Positions 21,831 through 34,885 of a stretch of DNA of 64,000 bases are shown piece by piece (the first letter of the stretch is position 1; each line of letters opens with the position of its first letter). The notes beneath the pieces were generated by a model, which had not been told where the DNA came from, did no database searches, and saw only the letters and a program-made list of their open reading frames with translations. The stretch comes from Amblyomma americanum (lineage: Eukaryota > Arthropoda > Arachnida > Ixodida > Ixodidae). The DNA is taken from contig NC_135506.1 in NCBI RefSeq assembly GCF_052857255.1, positions 76,465,056 through 76,529,055 on the forward strand. Reading direction: 5' to 3'. The position numbers were made by a program, and so were the translations under genes.

Positions 21831-24177
21831 GCAAGTCTCCCGCAGCACGTAGGGAAAACTTGATAAGTCTCGTGCGGAGACCATAGTCTTCTTTTGGGCC
21901 GCTACGCAACTTGTCCCCTTTGCTCGTTTTTGTTGTTTCGGTACTCGCCGACAGGAATAATTTTCTCAACTGTAACTTCGTTTCTTCGGTGCAGGTGACC
22001 GAAAAAACCACGCACCTTAAATATGAAACTTAGATCTGAGTGTGGAGCCCTCGTTTCCTTAGTAAAAGAGAGTCGCGTTGTCTGCAAAATCTCGCATCAG
22101 ATACGGCCGTCACTGAAGCTACGGTTCGCACTCGAATGAAGAAGGAACAAGATAAAAAAGAAAGACACAAGGCACCTCACGGGCCTCTCCGCCGACGGCC
22201 CATGTCATCGTGGACACGGTGCGGCAGTCGGAGACAGAAAGTCACATAACACACTCGCGTTTCGCACGCGCTTTTGGGCGCCCAAGGCAGATAGGGATCG
22301 GCCGGGGAGGGCTATACGTGCTTCGAAGCGTAGACGACGCCCCGTCGCTTTGTGCGGTCGGTGTTAGTTCGCGCATGCCTGGACTTCAATGGGAGACCGG
22401 AGCGGTGTCGCCGGGCAGGACACGCGATGCGGAAAAGTAAAAATAATGTACATGACTACAGAAAATGAGAAGCGGTTAGGGCTGTCGACAGTCACGCATC
22501 TGTTTGTCCTCTTCTATACAAAGACCTTTTTTTTTTTTGTAGGCGTCTGGTTAGGAGTCTGGTTGTTGAGCGCTCGCGTTTCTTGCGGTGTTGGACCTGT
22601 GGACTTTTGCAGCACCCGTGCTGGACATTTAACAAAAACTTTGACTAACCTTGCGCAATTATTAATCGAATACAAAACTGGCGCGCACTTTCTCCAAATT
22701 TGTTTCTTATGATGCCTTAGTAGCTCACGAGGCCTTGGAACTAAGAAAAGTAGGCAAAGTACCAAGAAGAACGATGTAACGTCAAGCCAAAGTTGGAACA
22801 AATCCAGAACGCAAAAAAGTGAATATGAACAGCACTCTGGTAACGAAAAAAAAATAAAATTAGTTGGGGGCACTTAGATACCTCTTAAGTGCGGGAAAGC
22901 GAAAGCCATGTGCGACTCATCGCACTGATTTAAATTTGCCGTGCTTGAATTCATTTCACGACAAAGGAGAAGAGCAGCTGGCGCGAGCGCGGCAGAGAGG
23001 TCACGTGACATCAAAAGGTCACGTGACCTAAATATTACGGACGGACACGAGTATGAGCCATTAAAGGCTATCGCCTTAAAAAGAGAGAGAATAAAACCGG
23101 TTTTCTTTTTACAAACAAAAAGAATGGCTACTCGAAGATAGCATTGTGATGGACTTCACCTAAAACAGGATGGGCAAAAAATCTTAAAAAACCGAGCAAA
23201 ATATACAAGGACATTGGGAAACACCGGTACCATTGACAACTGATATTATCGGGTGGGCCAATTAACGCACCTTTGAATCTTTGTTTTCCTTCTAATTTTC
23301 TTGAATCTTTCGCGCAGTTTCTGAAGGTTCAAAGATAAACTATCCTGCCAGAAAGTGTAGCTAGAACGGAGCGAAGCCGAATCGTAGGAACTATACGCGT
23401 TGAAAGAGAGTTCTCCACAAAATGCAAGTGCGCTATTTAAATGAAGCTCTCAAGTGGATTGCAAGTGCATTAGTTGCATTTACTCATTTCCCTGTGATTC
23501 TTTATTTCCCAGCGATCAAAAAATTTTACTCACCGAATTGTTTGTAAAAAAGCTACTATACCATTTCCGACCGAGATACTTCTGACAATTTATCCCGCAG
23601 ATACACAAGTTCATGAATATACTTACACTGAAGGCAGATCCAAAGTCTTATGAACAAGAGCAAAGTGGCTCGAGAGTCTTTAGCATCTACCCGATGCTTA
23701 AGAGGAAGTAGTCCAGGATGGAAGGACGCACTGCGCCGTGGCTCACGGAGAGGTTGAGCGAAAGGCATGCGGTTTTCGCTGGCAGATTTAATGACTCATT
23801 CGCGCGGCCAGGCTGACAAATAAACAACAAAAAGTGGGAATCTTCGCGTCAGGCCCCAAAGACGTTCCAAACGACGGCAACTTATAAAAGCTACGGGGAC
23901 TGCCCGCATAAGGGAATGTATATTAAGAGGTGTATATTGAGCCAAAAGAAGGAATAGCTCTGATCCTAAATCAGTACGTATGTATGTGTTAGAGCGAGGG
24001 CTCTCACAGAAGCTCGTCTCTTGTTGTCATTGTTGTAAGCCTCCTCCGATGCGGCATATACATTCAATGGGTGATTAACTAGGGTTCAATAATGAATGCC
24101 GGTGGGAATTAGCGGGGAGACTCAATGGAAAACAGAGGACTGTGTGTAGACATGCTTAAAATTCTCCTTCTCCTCCA
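21831..24177. other. Intergenic, no gene seen
   Basis: Short unsupported ORFs only. A DNA-element fragment is noted separately at 22940-23085. Confidence 0.4.
22940..23085. repeat. Fragment of a non-autonomous DNA element with GTCACGTGAC motifs
   Basis: Contains GGTCACGTGAC twice (about 22999 and 23018) and the end segment 'gagtatgagccattaaaggctatcgcctta'. That end is the reverse complement of the left end at 38275-38310. Confidence 0.6.
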
Positions 24178-24315
24178 GCCGCCGCGGTGGCCGCAGCGGT
24201 GGAATTTCCATGGAAGCGAAATTCTAGAGGCCCGTGTACTGTGCGATGTCAGTGCACGTTAGAGAACCCCAGGTGGTCGAAATTTCTGGAGCCTTTCCCT
24301 GCGGCGTCCCTGCAC
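24178..24315 (+). repeat. tRNA-SINE copy with head deletion
   Basis: CCGCCGCGGTGGC joins directly to 'cgcagcggtggaattt', deleting most of the tRNA-like head. The core 'cccgtgtactgtgcgatgtcagtgcacgtta' and 'caggtggtcgaaatttctggagcc' follow, then 'gcggcgtccctgcac' as in type II. Confidence 0.85.
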
Positions 24316-24551
24316 TCTTCGTGTGGCAAAGTTAACGACGAGAGATTTACAACATTGTTCGGTGTAGATTTGGTGACATTTAAGTTTGATTGGCATGAGC
24401 CTGACTCGGGTGAACTGATTTTTATATCTGATGCAGAGGTTGGACTACCGGCTGAAAGGAGCTGACAAATTTCTAAATCTGACGAATGGAGCTGCAGAGG
24501 AACCCCATCCCGAAGGAAGTTCCTCTCTCTCTCTCTCTCTGAGTTAGGAGT
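24316..24551. other. Intergenic, (CT)n tract
   Basis: A CT dinucleotide run at 24523-24541; nothing else. Confidence 0.5.
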
Positions 24552-24752
24552 GAATAATAATTGGTTGGTTTTTTGGGGGAAAGGAAATGGCGCAGTATCT
24601 GTCTCATATATCGTTGGACACATGAACCGCGCCGTAAGGGAATGGATAAAGGAGGGAGTGAAAGAAGAAAGGAAGAAAGAGCTGCCCGTAGTGGAGGGCT
24701 CCGGAATAATTTCGACCACCTGGGGATATTTAACGCGCACTGACACCGCACA
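24552..24752 (-). repeat. tRNA-derived SINE, type I, 5'-truncated
   Basis: Minus-strand copy from the (aat)n tail, through 'ggcgcagtatctgtctcatatatcgttgg', to 'gacaccgcac'. The tRNA-like head is missing. Confidence 0.88.
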
Positions 24753-25117
24753 TTAAAAATCCACAGGTTGCTAAACACGAAACATTGTGTGCAGGTGGGC
24801 ACCAGGTGCACATTTTTGCAGGTGGACACCACTGCCGCGTACCTGAAAGCGCGATTGAGGTGCCAGTTATGCGCGTATTCAACTTTTTCGTCGTCAATGC
24901 CAACTTGTCCAATGTACGCCGGCAGCCCACGCTCAAGTGCCGCGTTTCTGCCGCAGTGTTGTCCACGCCAAAGCATGCAGATCATATCTCTCTGCCACTG
25001 CCGCCACGTGGTTCAAAACATGAATATTAGTTACGTTGTAGTATTAGTTGTTGAAGAAGGCGATGTGCAACGTACAGCGTCACAGTGTGTTGTAGTTTAA
25101 CACAAGACGTGATCGGC

Positions 25118-25205
25118 TGCGACGATTGCTTAGTGGTCTCGCGAAGTGGCTAGCGAAGCTGGTCTGTTCGCGCCGCCGCGGGTTCTATTCCCAGTAACAT
25201 ATAAT
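25118..25205 (+). repeat. tRNA-like sequence (SINE head)
   Basis: TTGCTTAGTGG (box A-like) and GGTTCTATTCC (box B-like) are about 55 bp apart, followed by AT-rich sequence. It is not a convincing functional tRNA: the acceptor arms do not pair. Confidence 0.45.
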
Positions 25206-27350
25206 AATTTAATTTATTTTCATCTATCTATTTCACTTGGCACAAGCCAACAAACATCGCAAACTCACAAATATCTGAAGATCTTGCTCGGGGTTTATTC
25301 ATCGGAATAGTGCATGCTTTCGCACTAATACGACTAAGGTGGTGACACCACCTTTACGTCTATGAGCATGCCCTGTATTGTGCAAACTGTAAGCAAGTTA
25401 GCAGTGGTGCAGCGCAACTCAACATCAGCTGAGTGTCTGATCGCGCTCCGAACGCCTTATGTGGATGCGGTCGGAGCTCCTCGATCATGCCAACTATGAG
25501 ACGCACCGCTTCGAAGCCGAGCTGATCAGTCCATCCACTTCGCGGAGTCATATGGAGGCGCAAGCGTGGAACGCTTGCTTAAAGCTCTTGGTGTTCGTCG
25601 GCATTAACGTCAGAAGCGCTGAAATCTATTCCTTGTTTTAGTTTTCAATCTACGTATCCTGCGGCTAAATTATCCATTTCAGTATCCGTATCACTGGTTT
25701 CGCTGTCAAGCACCACGACTGACAAACATCCCAGCTGGCAACTTGCACACAGTTTGCTGCCGGCAAGTGTTGCGACCGTCGGGTAGCTTTCGAATTTTTT
25801 CCCGATAAGAACTGTCCCAGGTAAGACTGCCGGATTTCAATACGTGACTCGTATGGAAAATTTTGCAATTGGCTTAATCCAAGATTTCTGGATGCAATAG
25901 GAGAGTCACGTTGAGGATATCGCTAACCCTGTGAATGATTCAACCTGCAGTGAGAAGAAAGTATCAGTAAATAGTTACATTTTTTTCTGCTTTATAACGT
26001 GAGTTCAACGATAACTAGAGTTCACAGGCATTTTAACTTACATAAGTGACTCTTTGGGACTTTATGTACAGCGCAGCGCTTAGCCTTCGGCCACCCTTAA
26101 AGCCCGTGTTTAATCGAGCGCAGGAAAAGTACGGCTAGAAACAGAACTAGGTGTTCCCGCATAAAGCTTGAGAGAAGTAGAAGTTAAGGTAAAACTGCAA
26201 TGCTTAAACCGCTACAACGCACGCAAGTATATTGGGCAGTGACAGCCATATTAACACAACTTTCTAATTAATGATCAGCGAAATGACAAGATAAGTGAAG
26301 GAAGAAGTGTTAGCACCGGTGCAACTAATCCTGCAACGATATTATCGTCATGTGTGCGCCCTTTTACTTTGATCGTTAGGTAGTCAAAGTCTCTTGTGTG
26401 CCTTTGGTGTCCGCTCTTGCGGCGTCAGTGACAAATTAATGAGGCACACATGTGTGCGGCAAGCTTTTGTTAATGTTGCGATAGTCAGTCGACCACTGTC
26501 GTTGCTCTTAGTGTCACGTTTAGGACAGAAATATTGCGAACCTAACGCATAAACTTGTTGTTACTGTTTTTTTAATTTTAATCTATCGCACAAGAGCTTT
26601 GTTAAGGAAGGGCACTAGCGCGCACAAAGAAACTCGCAGATAAGAACCACGTCTCTCATCGAATTTGTCCGTAAGTGTTCTCTGATGTGTTTATTGGTTG
26701 TCTTGATTGCTGTTGGTTGCAGCAGGCATTTCTCTTTAGATCCTCGAATTTTCATAACAATATTTCAGATTGCGCAAGTCAGTCGTAAGATTCAACGTGA
26801 GGACCATAAAATGCAGTATGAGGTCTTCTAAGATAAATATCTAACTTGTCAGGTTACTAAAAGGAACGAGCTGTTAAATATCAAGAAACAAATTAATAAA
26901 GAGAAAGCTTAGACATTTAGCTATGACTTGCAAAAGTGACGAAATACAAAGCTTGCATTCGTTGATTGTAAATTATAGATGCTTCGAAGACAGCGTAAAT
27001 ATGCGCGCAATAGTGTCAATTATACTTTGCGGGCACACTGCTCATAATTTCGGACATTTCGCTGGCAGCCAATAGTGCAAAAGCACATCTAGATGACCAG
27101 GAGGAACACTATGCGCTTAGTGTGTGTTATGTGTGTTATGTTTTTGTAGCTGCTTCAAACTGATGCAGATTCAAGTAGTTTGTTACGTTTGATCCATTAA
27201 TGAGATGCTTTATCAACCGACCTGGCATGTGCTCCACAAATTCAAGCCCGTCACAGTAACCGATCTAATGACTACGTGCTCCTGTCTCTTCTTCCCGCTA
27301 CCCCGAGCGTCTCGTTGTAACAGCTCTGCACATGGAGAAGTTTCTGCCCG
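25206..27350. other. Intergenic, AT-rich, no gene seen
   Basis: Small ORFs such as 25360-25563 and 25665-25868 (minus) lack recognisable motifs. Nothing else supported. Confidence 0.4.
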
Positions 27351-28130
27351 CAAGTTTATTTCCCTACACGGGAACGTCATCCTTCCCCGAGTGAAGAGGG
27401 GGGGGGGGGGGTATTCGCGACCCGACTTCCCTACCACACATGGGCCTCCCGCACGCACGCAAGTGAGGTTTTAACAAGTTTGAGAGAGGGGGATACAAAG
27501 GAAAGGAGGTGGGGTGACGACGCGCAATCTGGGGTGGGGGCGGTTCGTGTCCGAGGGTTGAGAGGTGCTGCCGCGCTTTGTATAGCCAGGCCTACAGAAG
27601 GCAGCAAAGCGGTCGCTCTCTCTCGCCCCCCCCCCCTCCCCCAGTCTCCCCGTTTCCCTATTCCGACCCCGCGCCGCGCCATATGGCAATCCGCGTCGTT
27701 CCGGACAGTGTGCCGTCAGGAAGGAACGGAAGACTACGGCCAGCACGTACTACGCTCGCGGGTTGCAGGCTAGTGTTCTCTACTCGGTGACGTACACTGT
27801 TGCATAAAGGAAACCAGGGAAATATGCATGACAAGGAGGGGGAAGAGGAGGTCAAAGGGCGATCAGCTTTGGTGGGGAGAATAGGGATTCCAGCCTTTGT
27901 TGCCGGGAAAGAAAGAGGATTGAATATGATCGCCGCAGAGAGACTATGTATACGTAACAACGAACGTGCAGACCGGAGTATACGCTTACCAGGCACGCGT
28001 CAGCGGGCTCGCGGTGCTCTCTCTGGTAACGGGACTTCTAAATTTGGTTCTGACGAGGCTTCAATCTCCGTTGGGGGAAACCGAGGGGCCTTCTGTCGCT
28101 AGGTTCGGGTGGACTCCCTAATAGGGAAGT
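27351..28130. other. GC-rich block with G and C homopolymers
   Basis: G14 at 27398-27411 and C9 at about 27627. Several overlapping R/P/S-rich ORFs appear on both strands, similar in style to 17-19 kb. No domain recognised. Confidence 0.45.
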
Positions 28131-31100
28131 CAGGTGCGATGGCACGGAGGCAGATCGTTGATCACGTGAAATTCCAGCCGGGCCCATGTGCTCGGAAAAG
28201 ATAAATCCTGCCGTCCTCCTGCTCTCGTAGCGCGTTAAACAATACGGATACGCACTACAGGCAATGGTTATAATCTTTGTTAGTTTCTTCTAGTAGTAGT
28301 TCTTCCTGTAGTATGTTTCTAGTTGTATTCTTAAAAGCCACGTTTTAGCATTTAATGTTGTCGCCTCATTCGAACTAGCATACTAGCATTTCATTCCGCG
28401 AAGTGTATAACTAAACATTCGACCATAACTAATAAAAATAGATAACCACCTTGTGTTCGACTACAGAATGAAGAGCACGCCAATGAACGACACAACTGAC
28501 GGCGAAGCAACGACAGACCACAGCGGCGGCTAAAAGCTGCTTGTATTTCATGCCGGAATAAATGCAGGGACATTCAGAACCGAAATCAAAGCATATCATA
28601 ATTACCTTCAATGTCCAGTATTCTTGGACAAAATTTTGAATAGGAGAAAATTTAAGGTACTGTTATGGAAATATTGAAAAATGGTTTATTCTTCCGATAT
28701 TTAGCAAAATTGCTCTTTTGTATTGTTTCCATCGCTCGCATTGAGCAGTTAAGGCTGACATAAAAAATCAATGAGGAACGCTTTTCAAAACGTTAACAGT
28801 AAAAACATGCAAGCCTGTGGACGGGAGATCGGCGCATGTGTTGACTGTTGCCGTGAAATCTTACAATATATGCAAAAGTTGCGTTCACAAACTATCTACT
28901 GTTAAAAATTATTTTGTCTGAATCGTTCGCTATAGACTTGTGGAAGTGCAGATTCAAAAATACTCTCTTTGTGGGATAGGTCAGCCGAGGGTGCGCACTT
29001 TTTGTAAGTCACGAAGGCTTTTTTTAATTTTCAATTGCGTTGTTCACTGCTTGCGGAGTGCCTTGCACTTCCTGAACTCTGTTTTACGCCTGAAGGCAAT
29101 CACGATTACGATGAACGTTTTGATTATCCTATTAGAAACGCTCAGTATAACGAGTGACAGCACAAAACCCATGACTCGAAATCGCATGAAGCCAGGTAAA
29201 GCGCAAGCAGAACCAGAAATGACGGCCGTGGCATTAGGGACACAAAGGAAAATTCTGTACAAATATTGCTCTTAATGAAAATTGGTTCTCTACATTTTTC
29301 TCCGTATGATAACGTTTGTCTTGTAGCAGAAAACGCATTAGCGGTGCAACGATTTTATTTTTCCAATTTTACTATTCAAACTCCTGGTGTGGAAACCGGG
29401 ACGGGCTCGTTGCGCCGTTCTGAAGTGAATATCAGTGTACCATAGCCTCCGAGACTCGCGAAAAAATTCTGCCTTGGCGCATGACGGTGACACCTGTGTT
29501 TCGTTTTTTGGTCTTTTCTAGCTTATAAAAGCTTCATTTTCTGTGAGCGCGGTCTTTTTGCTTTGAGAACACAGTGGCTTAACGATACAGTTCAACTTAT
29601 ATCAATTCTGAATCTCCCTTTAAAAGATGAAATGCGCTATTAGGCCAGCCCAAGTACTATCGTAAGCAAGATGTGACTCGCCCTCTTGTTCCGAACCTTG
29701 CCGTTCAGCATGGGTTCGCCACCTGACGACACACTGGGCTGGGCTCGACACCAGAACGGCTTCATCAGATGCGCAGAACGGTTCGGAACAAGAGAGTGCG
29801 GGCGGTCTCCTACTTTTGCTCACGATAGTACCCCCATGATTAGAAACTGCCACATCTACCCACACGCTTCGCAACAGCAAACGTCGGCGCTGCCTTGTAG
29901 AGAGAAGTTTGAGAACGTATTCTGCCGGTCTCTCGAAAGAATAAGCGCAGAGCGCCAGTCCTGTCTCTGCGCTGAAATTCCACTTTCATTGCAAATTCCG
30001 GCGCCACACGGCCGACTGGTATACTCCATGTTGCCGCCATATAATGCCGCAGTCATTCACTTGGAAGCCTACACGCTCATGATCGCTCATAGGGGAGATC
30101 ATTAAGAGCGCTCAGAATGGGGGACGGAAACTCTAAACAACCGAGTATCTGTGCATGGCGGTTTTTCTTCTTCAGTTCTTCACCAGTGTCGTTCGGCAGT
30201 GTCCGTTCTATGGGCGTACAAGAAACTTGTTGATGGAATGCATAAGCCACTGTCTTAATTCTTACTACGGCCGCGGTGACCTGATGACTTCGTTGATCAA
30301 ATTCGTTTTGAATTCCTGCCTGAATAATGCGAGATCAGCTCGGTCCCAGCTGTGTTTGGGATCAGCTGTGTCATCGATTCCACGGGTGTCTCAAAGGGCG
30401 ACAAAGTGTACAGCGTATCATGACTGCCATGTTTCTTGCCGTGCTTCAGTAAATTCTTTTTAGTAAATTCTGCCATGTTTTCTGCAGATTATCGACTTTT
30501 ACAGTCCGCGGGTTGTCTGCAGTCTTGAATGATGGCATTGCTGCTTCCGGCATGCTATTCTTCTTTGCAGCTGGCAGGAAGGTGCCGCCTCTGCAGATGG
30601 CTTTCTCTTCCGTCTGCGTAGGCGCTGTCTATAGTCTGGGGTAATCTGCCTCGTTGTTCTTGATCGAGGCATGGCAATGGAGATAGTCAAACCCGGATAT
30701 ATCGAACTCAAATATTTCGAATTACTGGCTCTATCAAACACACAGATTATCCACATGAAAATCCTGCGTAAAAGTACAAGAAATTCGTGCTCTAATATCG
30801 AACTCCAATTTTGCCGGTCATTCGAAATATCGAACTGGGCGCAGCTCCCTGCAAGTAGTGCTTCTCCTTATAGCACCTGTTTTGAGGTTAACATTGGTAG
30901 TGCTCCAGGTGGCCTCAGATCTCCTATACTCGTCTTTTCACGCCACATTGCGGTCATGCGGTGTAGCCAACCTAACTAAAGCCAAGTGGGGGCCCTCGGT
31001 TGGGATGCTAAGCTCGGTTTGATGTCGAAAGTGTTGAGGAAATTAACTGTACCTGAATTTTTAAATGAGCGGTTATTCCTTTTATATTGTACTGGTAGCA

Positions 31101-31269
31101 GTATTAGAAATCTTACGATAGGCAGTGGCTTGTTCCAAACAACCGTCCGCTGCGGCTTCGAGGCGAAGTAGGTTAGCAATAGCAAAGCCTAGCGAGTGGA
31201 GTGCTGCCAGCACGGCAGCGGGTGGCATGTGGCTGCAAGAACTACTTCACTAGAGTGGCTGCAATGCAT
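28131..31269. other. Intergenic, no gene seen
   Basis: Around 30695-30850 there are repeated TATCGAAC/TTCGAA motifs of the kind that flank degenerate DNA transposons, with a similar trace at 31848-31880. No intact transposase could be read. Confidence 0.35.
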
Positions 31270-31812
31270 TTTAACGCGACAGCGTTAAGGGCCCCGTGTC
31301 GCTGAAAAGCCGGTGTCGTCGGCGTTGACCGTGAGCAAAAATTCTTCCTCTTCCTCCTCCTCGCAATGTACTCCACTGCCCCAACAGGTAGCGCGCGACG
31401 GCAGCGCCTCCCGCTCGTCTTGTTCGGGCGCAGTGGGGCCGTGCGGGCACGCAGAAATCACGCGGTGAGCGGCGAAGAACGCAGTGACACTCAAAGCGAA
31501 TTCACCACGAAGCTCGCGGCTTGCTGCCCCGTTCGTTCGGCGCGGATGCTATGCTGGCGTTCGTGGCATCGGGTTTGTCGAGAACGATGTGCCGACGAAC
31601 TACGGCTGCAACTTGAGCCCCGCGCGTTTCGGCAAGGCGCCCGGCAGCGCTTCTACGTGGTTTGCCGCTCCGCGCGTCCGTTTCACCGTATGTAGTAGAG
31701 CGACTTGTCTAACGCCACGACGAACGGGCGATGGCGTTCCGTGGACTCCCTGGCAGTGCTGCAACACGCTGTCGTGTTCTACTCTTAAAGGCGAAGCTTA
31801 AGCGTCCTCCAA
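31270..31812. repeat. Interspersed repeat with 'AACGC-GACAGCGTTAAGGGCC' end
   Basis: Left end 'ttttaacgcgacagcgttaagggccccgtg' matches the repeat starting at 49620. Right end 'cttaaaggcgaagcttaagcgtcc' resembles the ends of the 38.3-kb element. Internal sequence is GC-rich with two long overlapping ORFs lacking domains. Probably a non-autonomous DNA element; borders approximate. Confidence 0.45.
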
Positions 31813-32774
31813 TTTTTTTCTTCCGGGTTATAGATAGCATTTTTATACATCGAATTATGGATATATGGAATTATTTCGTGATCCGAGTTTACTCCTTTGT
31901 CGAGACGATGCACTTCGCATTTTTGGCTATAAGCTATACACCCTCAAAATGTGCGGCCAGTTCGCCCACTTCTAAAGCAGCGTGCCTGCTGCCTGCTAAA
32001 GCATAGGTACAATTTATGGCCAGAAGTGTGGCAAAACTTTCAGACTGTCTCCTTTGGTATCTGCGGAAAGACACGGGGGATGATGCGTTGCTGCTTGACT
32101 TTCTGAGGCAAGATATGGCTTTCGACTGCGATTAATGTAGAGCCTCTCCTTCCCGGGAAGGGGGGAGCGATAATGTGCTCTGTAGGGCCGTCACGTTAAG
32201 CCCGCAGTGCTAGATGCTTCTGGTCGATCAAGGTTTAATTGCTTCATGTAGAGGAACCCGGCGAGGCCTTCCGATGTTGATGATAGCGTCGAGGTGAAGG
32301 AGGATTGTAATAAGACCAGTTAACCTTGCTGTCGATTGCGATGGTGTTCGAGCGCCGCAGCACTCGTATGTCACATCATCGGCGCCAGCTGCGGCATCCT
32401 GAACCATTATCGCGCGGACAGCCTTGTATACTCGAACAATTACTAATCGTAGACCCATTTGCTTGCCGGGCCGCAGGATTATTACTATACGTAAAGCCGA
32501 AGCTCAGTTCTCTGTTTGCAAAGGTGTCCGTTGTCCCCTCAGGGTATCATTAGTCCTAACTCTATTTATGGGATAATGTTCGGCTTGGGACTCGATGTGT
32601 TCAAGCGACAGATCTAGCTGCTACAGTTGTTAGCCGCTGTTACCGGAGTTTTGGTGGCTATTCTAGATGCATTCCACAGTGTTCATATGTGTTCTATCTT
32701 AAACCCGTGAACTATCTGCGGCGATAAATATAGATGACGGTAGCATCTTGTTGCAAACAAAAATAAAGGTTACC
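31813..32774. other. Intergenic, no gene seen
   Basis: No recognisable coding or repeat feature. Confidence 0.4.
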
Positions 32775-33082
32775 CGGCCGCGGTGGCTCAGTGGTTAGGG
32801 CGCTCGACTACTGATCCGGAGTTCCCGGGTTCGAACCCGACCGCGGCGGCTGCGTTTTTATGGAGGAAAAACGCCAAGGCGCCCGTGTGCTGTGCGATGT
32901 CAGTGCACGTTAAAGATTCCCAGGTGGTCGAAATTATTCCGGAGCCCTCCACTACGGCACCTATTCTTCCTTTCTTCTTTCACTCCCTCCTTTATCCTTT
33001 CCCTTACGGCGCGGTTCAGGTGTCCAAAGATATATGAGACAGATACTGCGCCATTTCCTTTCCCCAAAAAACCAATTATTAA
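32775..33082 (+). repeat. tRNA-derived SINE, type I, full length (best copy)
   Basis: Best preserved copy in the window. Head: CCGCGGTGGCTCAGTGGTTA (box A) and GGGTTCGAACCCGACC (box B). Core: 'gtgcgatgtcagtgcacgttaaagat' and 'ccaggtggtcgaaattattccgg'. Type I end: CTTACGGCGCGGTTCAGGTG then 'gagacagatactgcgccatttcctttcccc', terminating AATTATTAA. Length is about 308 bp. It is transcribable by RNA polymerase III if the box promoters are active. Confidence 0.95.
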
Positions 33083-33249
33083 GGTTACAAAGCGGTGAGT
33101 AACACATACAAATTTTTGTGAAGAAACTCAAAATGCAGCAGCCAGAAACTGAAAATAGATTTCAGAGCGTGAACAAGCTTGTCAACAAAGTCCGGTTTTT
33201 GCTCAAGCCCCTTTCTCTTTCCAAAGTGGCACCATTGCTTTCTCTTGCC

Positions 33250-33600
33250 GGCACCCCGCTTCTTCTTCTTCTTCTTCTTCTCCTCAAGTAATATGGCACA
33301 TACCCACGTGGTGGGGATTGGTCAAGGTATAGGGTAGAATGCTAATGAAGCATTTGCGCGGGGAAGGAAACGTCAGAAGACTGAATCAAGATAAAAAAAA
33401 ATTGGGAAAAATAAAATGAATTCAAGAGGTATGAGTCATCCGGAATAGAATCAATCTAGCCTTTTTTGGACATGCGAAAGAATTTTGTGTATAGCTAACA
33501 AGATAATCGATTAGTTCTCTCCGGTGCTTCCTCTTCATCCTCTTGTCATTCCACCGTTCTATGTTCCCCAATCTGCTGATTTGTGCCACATAGAATAGCG
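33250..33600 (-). mobile_element. LINE 3' end copy with (GAA)n tail
   Basis: On the plus strand (CTT)n at 33258-33284 is followed by 'atatggcacatacccacg' and 'ggggattggtcaaggt'. The same order occurs at 50490-50550 next to a LINE RT fragment, so this is the 3' UTR and tail of the same minus-oriented LINE family. Confidence 0.65.
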
Positions 33601-34048
33601 TTAATGTGCCCTTTCAGCGGAACAGGGTTCTCGTTACGTATCACTTTGTAGACGCGGGCACTATTCTTTCTTTCACCGTTGTGTAACGATTAACGTATAC
33701 TCTCATAAATGCAATGCGATATCATTAGAGATCACTCCCGCTAAGTACTCGTTCTTTGTCGCCCAGGTTCTGCCTACATGCGCATATATGAGGAATCGCT
33801 CACTGTCTGGGGCTATGTTCGAAACAGCCACCTGTCGGAGCAGTGGCGCATCACTTAATCGCTGCGTCACTGCGCCGACAGTGGTACAAGGACTCGCAGC
33901 AATCTGTCAGTGCGACACATTTTGAGTAGCTACCACAGCCGGAGTTAACCAGAGATGACACAACTGGAGATGGGGAGATGACACAACTGGCATAGAGCCA
34001 CAAGCGGAATACGAGATTGGGGAGGGAATAAAAAATGCTAACACATTC
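33601..34048. other. Intergenic; trace of the third-family repeat
   Basis: 'cttaatcgctgcgtcactgcgcc' at about 33855 matches the repeat piece seen at 10480, 37030 and 49930. No gene seen. Confidence 0.4.
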
Positions 34049-34077
34049 CGTCCGCATCAATCGCATTGATGCGGACG
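34049..34077. repeat. Perfect 12-bp stem hairpin
   Basis: CGTCCGCATCAA and TTGATGCGGACG are exact reverse complements around TCGCA. GC-rich stem in an AT-rich context. Confidence 0.9.
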
Positions 34078-34659
34078 TAATGAATTCTCCCTTCCCCATT
34101 CCTCATCGTAGCGAGACTGAGAGTCTCTCCTCCTGCAAAGGCCAACGTGGGCAACCGAATGCGAACCGGAAGTGCTAACTCGGACCATGATGGCCACGAT
34201 CCGGACCCTGAAGAATAATATACTTCCCCTGAGTTAAGACAGACTTCTGCGGCTTTTTGTTTGTTCAATGCCAGATTGCCACTAATGCTTGGCACCATTA
34301 TCATCATAATCATTCATCATATAGCAGTGATCAATCACCGTAATTTTTATTCTTTTCAGTACGGTGGTGACAAAAATCGAGCTTTACGTTTTGAGTTCAC
34401 ATTCTGGTATTCATGGGGTCAAAAATTTTCAATTTTATAAGCGGTATATTAGTGCTAGGCATGAAAGGCTGTATTCTTGCTCTTAATCGCCTCAAGTATC
34501 TTCTATAAATGACAGGCTCCAATGAGAAGCTGTTTACTATTTTTGCGGATTTATTAGAATTTTTTTCCAGAATTGTCACCCCTCAACGAGCAGCGTTTAC
34601 GGCTAGACCGCTTCAGCTTTCTGCTTTGTGTACCTGCAAGCTGCATTTACTTGAAAGAC

Positions 34660-34885
34660 GCCTCGTTGTCCCACTGGTGATGGTGCTCGGCTGCTAACCC
34701 GAAAAACGAAAGTTCAATCCCGGCCGCGGCAGTCTCATTTTGATGGAGGCGAAACGAAAGAGATCCATGTACCTTGCGATGTCAGTGCATGTTAAATAAG
34801 CCAGGCAGTCGAAATTATCCGCAGCCCTCCACTACGGCGTCCCTCATAACCCGAGTCACTTTGGGGCGTTAAACCAGACGAAACC
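34660..34885 (+). repeat. tRNA-derived SINE, type II, diverged
   Basis: Recognised from 'ggtgatggtgctcggctgctaacccga', 'ttcaatcccggccgcgg', 'gcgatgtcagtgcatgttaaa' and the type II end 'cgtccctcataacccgagtcactttggggcgttaaac'. Confidence 0.85.

Noticed and set aside
25118..25205. tRNA gene
   Set aside because: Box-like motifs only; no paired acceptor stem.
30499..30756. Arg-rich minus-strand ORF resembling the start of a transposase
   Set aside because: Too short and lacking any catalytic motif; could not be extended.
32775..32850. Functional tRNA gene
   Set aside because: Box A and box B are present but the acceptor and anticodon stems do not form a proper cloverleaf, and the unit is repeated many times as part of a SINE.
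32783..33098. Plus-strand ORF beginning MAQWLGRSTTDPEF
   Set aside because: Translation of a full-length SINE; the same peptide recurs at other SINE copies.
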